NCBI RefSeq assembly: GCF_901709675.1
Contig: NC_051087.1
Span: forward strand, 2,376,001 to 2,440,000
Direction of reading: 5' to 3'
DNA: 64,000 nt
Source of the DNA: Syngnathus acus
Taxonomy: Eukaryota > Chordata > Actinopteri > Syngnathiformes > Syngnathidae
Below are positions 54,201 to 61,865 of this stretch, one piece after another (the first letter of the stretch is position 1; every line of letters begins with the position of its first letter). The position numbers were made by a program, and so were the translations under genes. The notes under the pieces are model-generated. The model ran no database searches and was not told the DNA's origin. It worked only from the letters and a program-made list of their open reading frames with translations.

Positions 54201-57200
54201 GGAGACAAACTGAAATCGTGCAGCTTTATTCTTGTGGAATTCCCATTTGTTATTTGTCATGTTTTCTTGTAAGAGTGGAAGTTACAATCTTATTCCCTTT
54301 TAATCGTACGGCTTATTGGCTGTGATCAGAATGGCGACAGTTGCGTTGTGCATCGTAGTAGCCTTTCGTCGACTCTTCAGTTCACGTTCCTGCCCCTCAA
54401 TGACCACCTTGACAGAGAGTCGTCTTTTATAGTGAAGCAATATAGCCGGAAAGAAGGAAGATCGAGGTTTTACATTCTTATTTGCACTTCGTGTTTACAC
54501 TCATCCAAGTTTGTGCCAAAATGATTTGAAACAAGTTGCAAATGACAAAGATCATGCGGCTTTAATGAACAGTTTGACTTGCAATTCTCTGCCCTCTTAG
54601 CAAATATGTACCTGTGTATTTATGCATGTAAATATGTACTCATCAGCCGTCCAAATAATTCTGACGGAGATTTACGCTTCAAAAAAGTCCCGTAAGACTG
54701 CCGCCACTCAATGATCATTTTACTCATAAGTGTTGTCTTTTATATTAGCTGCTCTTATTCACTCATCATATTTACACACCTATTTATATTTATTAGCGTG
54801 CGCCCAATTGAGGATCAGTCACAAGACTGGTTTCAGTCTCCTTTGATGAGACGGCAATTCTGTGGTCAGCATTGAAATGGGCAAAGGTGTTATCGTTAGG
54901 GTCATTTTGTTGTCCTAACTTTTCATACAAACAAAGGTGGACCGTGCATCCAACCCTGCGGGACACCTGTGAGAAGTGCGTACGACTCCGAGGGAAGACG
55001 AGAGACTCTGTGCGGAGTCCGCAATTGATGAACTGGGGCCACCGATGGCAGCTTTAATTGCGCTTTGAACGAGACAGTTGTTAATGGTTACCAAAAGTCA
55101 CATGGACGTCTCTACTCAGGCCAAATCCCAGAAAATATCAATCGATCAAAACAATCACCTCGGTCTTTTAGAGTTGAATTTTGAGATTGCTTTCGGCCTC
55201 TGTCAACAAGATAGGTAAATTGTTCAACGCAAGAGCAAAGTCATCATTTGATGATCACTTTTTATTTATTTTTTTCAACATTTTTTAATGCTTCTCAACT
55301 CAACTACCAAGACGATAGGTTGGATCTTCAACCCCCACAAATCCTTCCATGTCGCAGAAGTCCATTTTGGGACATTTTGCATTGGGGGTTTGTCTGTCGT
55401 CACATTCACGGATCCGCACAGCGCTGGCCTATGTCCCCTTGAAGACAGAGAAAACACAACATGTGATTATTCTTTTGAGTGGAAGCAGTGAGTTGTATTT
55501 ACAGTTCTTCAAAAAGTGTGTGTTGGAAAATTCTAAACTCAGTACAAGGAAAGCTTTTAGTTTGAGTGGTTTTGTGACGGATATTTATACTTTAAGAAAT
55601 CGGGCTGCAAGAATCACTCTTACAGAAAAACTAATAAATATGATTCTTTTTGGACAATTGCAAAGTCCCCTCGAAAATGAAAAAAATGTGAAACCATACA
55701 GATACTCACCTAAATCGTCTCTGCAGACTTGGCCTGGTTGACATGTTTCGGTGTGTAGAAGACACCGTCTACCAAAGGGCAAACAGCTTGTGCATGTCAG
55801 AGCATCACCTGAGGCAGGGAGGGTGGTGTGGTGGAAAGGAGACAAATTTTAATTTTATTTATATATAGATATATATATATATATATAATTGAAATAAAAA
55901 TATAAATTAAAAGGGCAGCTCGTGGTGCACTGGTTAGCACGTCCGCCTCACAGTTAGGAGGGTGCGGATTCGATTCCACCTGTGTGGAGTTTGCATGTTC
56001 TCCCCGTGCCTGCGCGGGTTTTCTCCGGGCACTCCGGTTTCCTCCCACATCCCAAAAACATGCTTGGTAGGCCGATTGAGCAGTCTGGTTGTTCGTTTCT
56101 GTGTGCCCTGCGATTGGCTGGCAACCGGTTCAGGGTGTCCCGCGACCCCCGTGGGGACAAAGCGGTATAGAAAATGGATGGATATATCTAGCCAATTTTT
56201 TGAAGTGTTGTTCTTCACTAAATAGACATATGAAATATCTTCAAATAAAGAAATAAAATGACACTCACCAGTTGTGATCAGCATGGCGACAGCAAAAGCC
56301 AAGATCAACAGCTTGATTGCGTTGTTCATCATAGTAGCCTGTTGTCGACTCGTCAGGTCACGTTCCTTCCACTCAATGACTACCTAGATGAAAAGTCATC
56401 TTTTATAGCTAGAAATGATAGCTGAGAGCTGCTCTTATTTGCACATTGTAATATCAACTTGCATGCCAGTTAGTTATTAAGTAATCAGAATGGCAACTGT
56501 TCAGCTTGGCACTTGACCTAAGAACATGATCCTGACCGCCGCTTTAATGAGGAATTTACTTATAAGCAATTATCTGCCCTCTTAGCAAATATGTACCCAT
56601 CGTCTGGCCAAACGATTATGATGACGGAGTTACACTATTCAAGAAAATTCTACTTCCGTCATTTCTTCCGTGCCGCGGTCTCCAGCTAGGACCTCGCCGC
56701 TGTTCCGGGCAATAACGAGTCGTGCTCTTTCACCTCGCAGTAGATATGTTGAGCCCTGCGCTCATTGCCCTCGCCATTCTCGCATCTTGTGCATTTGTTG
56801 AGCGCCGATAGCACCTCGCCACCTTCCTTAGGCCCAATTCTCTGCCCTCTGAGCAAACATGTAGCTGACATTTGCTCTTATTGAAGCTTTCATTTGGAAG
56901 ATGAATGATGGAACGTGCCAGGTGTCTTATCCATTTATCACCAGGCTGGGCTCGGTCAAATGGGAACCTAACAGGGGTTTAATCGACTTAGTTGGGGGGG
57001 GGGGGTATGAATGTTCTTTTGTTGCAGCTGTTTAAAGGGGTGGGGGGTTCAGTTACACTTAGATATGAGCAAATCAGAACTAAGTCAAGACTTCAACTTT
57101 CAGGTAAGTCTGAAGTCACTGGCGAAAATACTCACGTCACGAGTATTCTTTGCTTAGAATGACAAATATCAGTGCCGTACTGATGAGTCTGGTGGCGTTT

Positions 57201-57643
57201 ACAAACAAGTTTTATTTCCTATTTTACAGTTACAATTAGGCATTTCTTTCTTGAATTATGTCAAATCAGAAGTCGGCTTTCATCTATGCAAAGCACGTCT
57301 CCGTGTCAGTGTTTTCTCTGAAGCACTTTGTAATGGAAATGTAATATATCTCAAATGTCAAAGTGCTCACCAGCCCCAAAGTGTAACATTTCTATTTGAT
57401 CCGCTTGTACTCACCCTTGTTAGCTTTTTGCACATTTGCATCAATTTCCTGCATTTTACACGCACACACACTCTTCGCCGGCCGCATTGCATAACCGAGA
57501 ATGCATTAGTGTCGGGAAGTGCTGCCAGCGAGCCCGCTAATACGTCTGCGGGAAAATCACATTTGCACACCACAGGAAAGGGGAAAAGATTTGACATCAG
57601 GCCAGGAGATAAACTGGCCTTTCATGCCTTGCCCTCTCCCTTG

Positions 57644-57689
<46 letters not shown>

Positions 57690-57995
57690 CAACCGTTTTA
57701 GTCCCTCCCTTGGCCTCTCATAATTATCGAACACACACACACACACAAACATATAAACACACACACTCTAAATAGCCCAAATTGGCCATTCCGCAGAGGT
57801 CTCTGACCTTAAATGGCCAAAAAGCATCGGGTGCGAGCGTGTGTGTATGTTAGCGTTTGTGTGTGCGTCTGTCGGAGTTAGCACTTGAGCTCATCTCAGT
57901 CCATCAGCACCACTAAGGAGAGTCGCACCCGGCCGAGTCTCCCAAGCATGCTGGTAAGCTTGAATGGGATCTATTGAGGGTGCCAGATTCTGACG

Positions 57996-58032
<37 letters not shown>

Positions 58033-59983
58033 GTTGTTGTGCTGAGAGTTGCCAATTTGTACTGTGCCTATGTATTGTGCAATGTGGCGGCTATCATTAA
58101 TAACACGCATGAAAGCTAGTAAATCAATTTCCGTAAAAACTTGCTTGGGCTCCCGAGGCCACGAATGAATCCATTAAAAGTTGTCCGAAAGTATTTGAAC
58201 GTCACCTCTCGCGCCATCCGAGGGGGATTGAGCAAATAAATGGAAATGTTCACATAAATGTCAAGGCGGGCCTCGGCTGCTTCTCGCCGTTGTTGATGTA
58301 CGACGACAAACAGTTGAACGGCTTCCAAATGCGAGGGTGTTGAGCCAAGTGCTCGCCGCAAGGTCAAGTACCAACACACACTTGGTGTTACGTCCCGATG
58401 GCACACCATCTCAAATGTGTCAGCCAACTTTTGCATTTCATTTTTACATTCAAGGGTGTGACCAGACTTTCTACGGATTTGTCCGCCAGTCTGTTTAAAT
58501 GTGAGTCATTAGTAAAGAAACATCCCGAGAGGATCGCCGGCCGGAGACGCCCGGCGGAAGAGGAAGCTCAAATGTAAACACTAAAGTGCTTTGAATTAGT
58601 CAAATAGATTCAAAATGGCTAAACCAGAAAAAAAAAAAAAAACGCCTTCACTTTCTGCTGTAATTCAAATCCACACTGGGACAGCAGTTTTATTTTTGCT
58701 TATAAATGTTCATTTGTCTGTGTGTGTGTGTGGTGTGGATGATTTATTTGTCATCACAAATCTTTCTGTTCATTTCCATGATTAAAATAGTCCGATCAGC
58801 CACGAATAGCTAACCAAGTGTTAGAAAAAGAACATCTGTTGCAATTTATATCGACACTGGGCCAGGAGTTATTGTTATTGTTTTTTTTAAACATCAGTTT
58901 TAAAATATTCTATTTGGCGGAGTGTTCCAAAATTACCCCCCCCCCACACACACACACACATTAATATCCAAACAGCTGTCAAAGAGATGATGTCCAGTGT
59001 TTGAGCCCCGCGGTGCGTTTAAAGACCAAACGCCGTGGATGCTTTGGCTCCGGCGTAGCAATGTACTTGTCAACATTTTGCTTCCTGGCGTCCATGCCAG
59101 CGCCCCTCGGAGGCCCCCCCCTCGGGAACGTCTCTATCTCCTTCTGTTGAGGAACGACTGATCCCAGCTGTTGGCTCGCTCCTCCTGCCAAAAGGCTCCC
59201 GCTCGTTGTTAATGGTTACCAAAAGTCACATGGACGTCTCTACTCAGGCCAAATCCCAGAAAATATCAATCGATCAAAACAATCACCTCGGTCTTTTAGA
59301 GTTGAATTTTGAGATTGCTTTCGGCCTCTGTCAACAAGATAGGTAAATTGTTCAACACAATGCAAGAGCAAAGTCATCATTTGATGATCATTTTTTATTT
59401 ATTTTTTTTAACATTTTTTAATGCTTCTCAACTAAACTACCAAGACGATAGGTTGGATCTTCAACCCCCACAAATCCTTCCAAGTCGCAGAAGTCCATTT
59501 TGGGACATTTTGCATTGGGGGTTTGTCTGTCGTCACATTCACGGACTCCCACAGATCTGGCCGAAGGCGACTTGAAGACAGAAAACACATGTGATTATTC
59601 TTTTGAGTGGAAGCAGTGAGTTGTATTTACAGTTCTTCAAAAAGTGTGTGTTGGAAAATTCTAAACTCAGTACAAGGAAAGCTTTTAGTTTGCAAGTGGT
59701 TTTGTGACGGATATTTATACTTTAAGAAATCAGGCTGCAAGAATCACTCTTACAGAAAAACTAATAAATATGATTCTTTTTGGACAATTGCAAAGACCCC
59801 TCTAAAATGAAAAAAATATCAAACCATACACATACTCACATGGTACGATTTTGCAGACTTGGCCTTGTGCACATGTTACGGGGATTGGAGTACACGGTCC
59901 AACAACGGGATAACAGCCTGTGCATGTCAGAGCGTCACCTGAGGAAGGGAGGGTGGTGTGGTGGAAAGGAGACAAATTTTATT

Positions 59984-60035
<52 letters not shown>

Positions 60036-61279
60036 AAATAAAGCCATTTTTGTGTTGTTCTTCACTAAATAGACATATGAAATATCTTCAAATAAAGAAA
60101 TAAAATGACACTCACCAGTTGTGATCAGCATGGCGACAGCAAAAGCCAAGATCAACAGCTTGATTGCGTTGTTCATCGTAGTAGCCTGTTGTCGACTCGT
60201 CAGTTCACGTTCCTTCCACTCAATGACTACCTAGATGAAAAGTCATCTTTTATAGCTAGAAATGATAGCTGAGAGCTGCTCTTATTTGCACATTGTAATA
60301 TCAACTTGCATGCCAGTTAGTTATTAAGTAATCAGAATGGCAACTGTTCAGCTTGGCACTTGACCTAAGGACATGATCCTTTAATGAGGAATTTACCTAT
60401 AAGCAATTATCTGCCCTCTTAGCAAATATGTACCCATCGACTGCCCAAACGATTATGATGACGGAGTTACACTAGTCAAGAAAATTCTACTTCCGTCATT
60501 TCTTCCGTGCCGCTGTCTCCAGTTAGGACACGGTCGGCCTCGCCGCTGTTCCGGGCAATAACGAGTTGTGCTCTTTCACCTCGCAGTAGATATGTTGAGC
60601 CCTGCGCTCATTGCCCTCGCCATTCTCGCATCTTGTGCATTTGTTGAGCGCCGATAGCACCTCGCCACCTTCCTTAGGCCCAATTCTCCACCCTCTGAGC
60701 AAACATGTAGCTGACATTTGCTCTTATTTGCCCTTGGTGTTTACAGGCTTGACACTTTTGTGCCTTAATAATTCTCATCACTAGGCCACCAGCTCAGTGG
60801 CCTAGTGGTAGAGTCTCCGCCCTGAGACTGGAAGGTTGTGGGTTCAAACCCTGGCCGGGTCATACCAAAGACTATAAAAATGGGACCCATTGCCTCCCTG
60901 CTTGGCACTCAGCATTAAGGGTTGGAATTGGGGGGTTAGATCACCAAACCCAAACCAACGCCCCCCCCCGGGAACGTCTCTATCTCCTTCTGTTGAGGAA
61001 CGACTGATCCCAGCTGTTGGCTCGCTCCTCCTGCCAAAAGGCTCCCGCTCGTTGTGTGGCTCCCGTTTGGCTTCCTGCCTGTTCATCAGCATGTTGCGCT
61101 CGAGGGGGGCGCGCGGTCGTGCATGCGGAATTGTCACCCACGTTGTGTTTTTGTTGTGACAGGCAAACAAGGACCCGTGCTTTTTAACCGGGGTGACCTT
61201 CCCCTCGGACTGTCCCGCCACCCCAGAAACGTTCGTCAAGCTGACAGTGTATGATGTAAAAGACAAGTGCCAGGAAGCC
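45210..61279 (+). CDS. inpp4b: inositol polyphosphate-4-phosphatase type II (Inpp4b), N-terminal part; gene continues past window
   Basis: Inpp4b hydrolyses the 4-phosphate of PI(3,4)P2, limiting AKT signalling; the catalytic CX5R domain lies near the C-terminus, outside this window. The exons here are 45210-45297, 49715-49759, 51892-52010 and 61163-61279. All phases agree (1, 1, 0, 0), giving 123 residues so far. The spliced product includes [25 protein letters not shown], then [14 protein letters not shown] and [12 protein letters not shown]. These match human INPP4B ([42 protein letters not shown]) better than INPP4A, and form the start of the lipid-binding C2 domain. The first exon is less conserved; 45210 is the first ATG in its frame. 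Intron 3 (9.15 kb) hosts an antisense peptide cluster. Confidence 0.93.
45298..49714 (+). other. inpp4b: inpp4b intron 1
   Basis: 4.4 kb with no nested gene seen. It starts with TG/CG-rich simple sequence (45487-45552) and carries poly-T tracts (47611-47630, 49400-49417). Between 48030 and 48330 lies a GC-rich stretch with paired homeodomain sites. Confidence 0.7.
48030..48330. promoter_or_regulatory. candidate enhancer-like conserved non-coding element in inpp4b intron 1
   Basis: This compact, non-repetitive stretch has CTCATTAGCATATTCATAATGG-type Oct/homeodomain sequence at about 48152-48173 and two TAATTA cores three bases apart (48273-48278 and 48282-48287). It also holds a GCACCTGTGCC E-box palindrome-like site near 48198. 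It has no sustained open frame. Function is inferred from motif clustering only. Confidence 0.35.
49715..49759 (+). CDS. inpp4b: inpp4b coding exon 2
   Basis: A 45-nt exon after CCTTTCTCAG. It reads [14 protein letters not shown], matching human TPNEPQLEFIL, and is phase 1 to phase 1 with a GTAAGC donor. Confidence 0.9.
49760..51891 (+). other. inpp4b: inpp4b intron 2
   Basis: 2.1 kb, AT-rich, with poly-T and poly-A tracts, a (TTTA/TTAC)n stretch near 50450-50480 and a two-unit tandem repeat at 51301-51440. No gene or defined mobile element is recognised. Confidence 0.7.
51301..51440. repeat. two-unit tandem duplication, 74-bp period
   Basis: GATTTGTA...ATATTTATTGAG and ACTAAAAA...TTTAAGAC recur from 51375 with small differences. 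AT-rich, non-coding. Confidence 0.6.
51892..52010 (+). CDS. inpp4b: inpp4b coding exon 3: start of the C2 domain
   Basis: It reads (A)[20 protein letters not shown], then [19 protein letters not shown]. It aligns without gaps to the human C2 start ([21 protein letters not shown]) and ends in phase 0 before GTAAGG. Confidence 0.95.
53118..53190. mobile_element. hAT-like element terminus
   Basis: CGGGCCGCATCTGGCCCCCG and GGCCTTGAGTTTGACACCTA form the well-known end of a dispersed fish hAT-type element, reading GTGTCAAACTCAAGGCC inward on the reverse strand. The matching 5' end was not found. Confidence 0.55.
53826..54161. repeat. duplicated block A, copy 1
   Basis: Nearly identical to 56883-57207. 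Both include GAAGCTTTCATTTGGAAGAT, a long G tract, and the degenerate second exon of the antisense peptide family. Copy 1 continues past 54161 into the rest of the decayed gene, so copy 1 is the more complete. Confidence 0.9.
54090..54353 (-). pseudogene. decayed copy of the antisense secreted cysteine-rich (Ly6-like) peptide gene
   Basis: The reverse strand has a start region homologous to the two intact copies (ATG at 54353-54351, then an Asn-Ala pair) but lacks 24 nt of the signal-peptide core. The exon 1 donor is replaced: the sequence runs on from CTGATCACAGCC into AATAAG. A second exon-like segment (54182 down to 54090) keeps CCTCAG before it and GTGAGT after it. It is 6 nt shorter, lacks the cysteines in the family frame and meets a stop near its end. 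A TATA-like TATAAAAG is retained at 54424-54431. No third exon was found. Most likely a dead paralogue. Confidence 0.6.
54424..54431 (-). promoter_or_regulatory. TATA box retained upstream of the decayed peptide gene
   Basis: TATAAAAG on the reverse strand, about 70 bases before the degenerate ATG, in the same place as in the two intact copies. Upstream phrases such as CTGCCCTCTTAGCAAATATG (plus strand, about 54589-54608) are also shared with blocks C1 and C2. Confidence 0.5.
55076..55849. repeat. duplicated block B, copy 1 (exons 2 and 3 of the peptide gene)
   Basis: Starts GTTGTTAATGGTTACCAAAA and ends around GTGGAAAGGAGACAAATTTT. It matches 59205-59983 at about 97-98% by eye, except inside the coding exons, where differences are concentrated. 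Confidence 0.92.
55261..55270 (-). terminator. candidate polyadenylation signals, peptide copy 1
   Basis: TTTATTTATT on the plus strand gives overlapping AATAAA hexamers on the reverse strand, about 135 bases after the stop codon. The same arrangement is kept in copy 2. Confidence 0.5.
55406..56332 (-). CDS. small secreted cysteine-rich peptide, Ly6/uPAR-like, copy 1
   Basis: I infer three exons on the reverse strand: 56269-56332, 55710-55808 and 55406-55437 (195 nt, 64 residues). The first encodes a signal peptide ([20 protein letters not shown]), so the product should be secreted. The mature part opens DALTCTSC and has six cysteines spaced C-x2-C-x6-C-x6-C-x5-C-x10-C, close to the first half of a three-finger Ly6/CD59 domain. 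Splice sites are all good (G/GTGAGT, CCTCAG, G/GTGAGT, TTCAAG). Both introns are phase 1, as is usual for Ly6 genes. The frame ends at TGA 55408-55406, earlier than a full Ly6 domain; the usual CC-xx-DLCN end is missing from this frame. A TATA box lies 68 bases upstream. A SINE sits in intron 1. Function is unknown; a short disulphide-rich host-defence, signalling or toxin-like peptide is possible. Confidence 0.62.
55914..56184 (+). mobile_element. internally deleted SINE in intron 1 of peptide copy 1
   Basis: Same family as 27665-28031 (GCACGTCCGCCTCACAGTTA, TTTGCATGTTCTCCCC, GATTGGCTGGCAACCGGTTC), ending in ATGGATGG. It lacks several internal segments. It is absent from the equivalent intron of copy 2. 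Confidence 0.8.
56201..56882. repeat. duplicated block C, copy 1 (exon 1, promoter and upstream flank)
   Basis: It runs from GTGTTGTTCTTCACTAAATA-type sequence through exon 1, the TATA box and a GC-rich upstream stretch to TGCTCTTATT. It matches 60045-60728 closely, with small indels. It adjoins block A copy 2 at 56883. Confidence 0.92.
56400..56407 (-). promoter_or_regulatory. TATA box of peptide copy 1
   Basis: TATAAAAG on the reverse strand, 68 bases upstream of the first ATG. It predicts a start of transcription around 56370-56378 and a short 5'UTR. The surrounding 470 bases are conserved with copy 2. Confidence 0.6.
56883..57207. repeat. duplicated block A, copy 2 (truncated)
   Basis: Matches 53826-54161 and stops abruptly at ACAAACA inside the degenerate exon 2. 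The start of that exon and all of exon 1 are missing. It is therefore an isolated gene fragment, not a gene. Confidence 0.9.
57643..57683. repeat. (TA)n(TG)n microsatellite
   Basis: Alternating TA then TG dinucleotides of about 40 bases, followed by CGCGCAC; potential Z-DNA-forming sequence. Related AC tracts lie at 57730-57770. Confidence 0.95.
57999..58030. repeat. (TG)n microsatellite
   Basis: Sixteen TG units followed by TTGTTGTTG. Confidence 0.95.
59123..59209. repeat. block D direct repeat, left copy
   Basis: An 87-base stretch from CGGGAACGTCTCTATCTCCT to CCCGCTCGTTGT, identical by eye to 60969-61055. It abuts block B copy 2. Confidence 0.95.
59205..59983. repeat. duplicated block B, copy 2
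   Basis: Partner of 55076-55849. It begins directly at the end of block D copy 1, at the shared GTTGT, and ends in a (TCTA)n microsatellite. Confidence 0.92.
59394..59403 (-). terminator. candidate polyadenylation signals, peptide copy 2
   Basis: Overlapping AATAAA hexamers on the reverse strand, about 135 bases after the stop, equivalent to those of copy 1. Confidence 0.5.
59539..60176 (-). CDS. small secreted cysteine-rich peptide, Ly6/uPAR-like, copy 2
   Basis: The exons are 60116-60176, 59840-59938 and 59539-59570 (192 nt, 63 residues). The signal peptide is the same as in copy 1 apart from one fewer N-terminal Met. The mature part opens [15 protein letters not shown] and keeps the same six-cysteine spacing, but almost every residue between the cysteines differs from copy 1. 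For example, the stretch after the fifth Cys reads KIVPFAFGQI where copy 1 has RDDLGDIGQR, so charge changes from mixed to hydrophobic. Splice sites, intron phases, TATA box and stop codon position are all conserved, which argues against a dead copy. Intron 1 has a (TCTA)n array where copy 1 has a SINE. No expression evidence is available; assignment to the Ly6 family rests on gene structure and cysteine spacing. Confidence 0.62.
59984..60034. repeat. (TCTA)n microsatellite
   Basis: About 12 uninterrupted tetranucleotide units in intron 1 of peptide copy 2, at the place where copy 1 has AT-rich sequence plus a SINE. Confidence 0.97.
60045..60728. repeat. duplicated block C, copy 2
   Basis: Partner of 56201-56882. 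It has a 15-17 base deletion near 60378 (the GACCGCCGC phrase of copy 1 is missing) and a short insertion near 60530. It is followed by a SINE. Confidence 0.92.
60247..60254 (-). promoter_or_regulatory. TATA box of peptide copy 2
   Basis: TATAAAAG on the reverse strand, 71 bases upstream of the ATG, in the same context as copy 1. Confidence 0.6.
60781..60965 (+). mobile_element. tRNA-derived SINE, second family
   Basis: The tRNA-like head has an A-box-like GTGGCCTAGTGGTAGAGTC and B-box GGGTTCAAACCC. It is followed by a conserved-looking tail (ACTATAAAAATGGGACCCAT, CTTGGCACTCAGCATTAAGG). It lies between block C copy 2 and the right block D repeat. It is not a functional tRNA gene. Confidence 0.7.
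60969..61055. repeat. block D direct repeat, right copy
   Basis: Identical partner of 59123-59209, about 105 bases before inpp4b exon 4. It is preceded by a C tract and continues into unique sequence (GTGGCTCCCGTTTGGC), so this is probably the ancestral location. Confidence 0.95.
61163..61279 (+). CDS. inpp4b: inpp4b coding exon 4: C2 domain continued
   Basis: After TTGTTGTGACAG the exon reads [20 protein letters not shown], then [18 protein letters not shown]. 39 codons, phase 0 at both ends, GTAAGT donor. Strong match to human INPP4B; the next exon lies beyond the window. Confidence 0.96.
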
Positions 61280-61574
61280 GTAAGTAAACTCTTATGTTTG
61301 TTATTGACTGGCGGAGTTGAAAGTGATGAAGTGGGGCAGCATGGGCATAAAAATGGAACAAGCGGGGAAAATAATGGGATGGTACCATTTTTATTTATGT
61401 GTCAGTATGTTGGGGCGATGATTACATCATGACCCAAATCGTAATTGATGAATATGTGCAATGTTCTGTCATCATCTTGTGATGTAGTGAATGTACAGGT
61501 AAGTGGAGCAATGTTATCCGAAACATATTTTCTCAATCACGGCATTGACTTCTATTCACGTGAGTTGGAATGTG

Positions 61575-61865
61575 ATTGGTTCATTTCCAACACAGCCAAA
61601 TCCCCAATTCTAAGTGGGTGTGCACACTTATGCAACCACATTACCTCTGTTATCTCCCCTCTCTGAGCTTAGGATACATATTATCGGTCACATTAATGGT
61701 ATAAAATGTTTTGTCTCTTTCGATTTGAGTAGGGGTGTGCACACTTATGCAACCACATTATCTCGATTATCTCCCCTCTTTAAACTGAGGATACATACTA
61801 TTGGTCACATTAATGGTATCAAATGTTTTGTCTTTCAATTTGAGTCGGGGTGTGTAGACTTTTGA
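61575..61865. mobile_element. mariner-like element fragment with internal tandem duplication
   Basis: GGTGTGCACACTTATGCAAC, followed by CACATTA...ATCTCCCCTCT, ATACAT, TTGGTCACATTAATGGTAT-type sequence and AAATGTTTTGTC, occurs twice (from about 61619 and 61734, period about 115-120). The second unit ends GGGTGTGTAGACTTTTGATATCTAC, the usual end of a dispersed fish DNA element. It has no transposase frame. Confidence 0.6.

Larger units (their letters stand above)
52011..61162 (+). other. inpp4b: inpp4b intron 3, host of an antisense peptide-gene cluster
   Basis: 9.15 kb. The first part (52011-53825) holds TG/CA simple repeats and an hAT-like remnant (53118-53190). The rest is built from duplicated blocks A, B, C and D carrying three antisense copies of a small secreted cysteine-rich gene, plus two SINEs. 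Between blocks, 57208-59122 holds TG microsatellites, a candidate regulatory stretch near 57480-57600 and no supported gene. Confidence 0.8.

Noticed and set aside
55934-56332. 132-codon reverse frame starting at the peptide copy 1 ATG
   Set aside because: Only the first 21 codons are the signal-peptide exon; the rest reads through the intron donor and into a SINE. Splicing at the donor at 56268 is supported by copy 2.
60790-60862. tRNA gene
   Set aside because: The A and B boxes belong to a SINE head: the sequence continues into a SINE tail, and I could not draw a clean cloverleaf.
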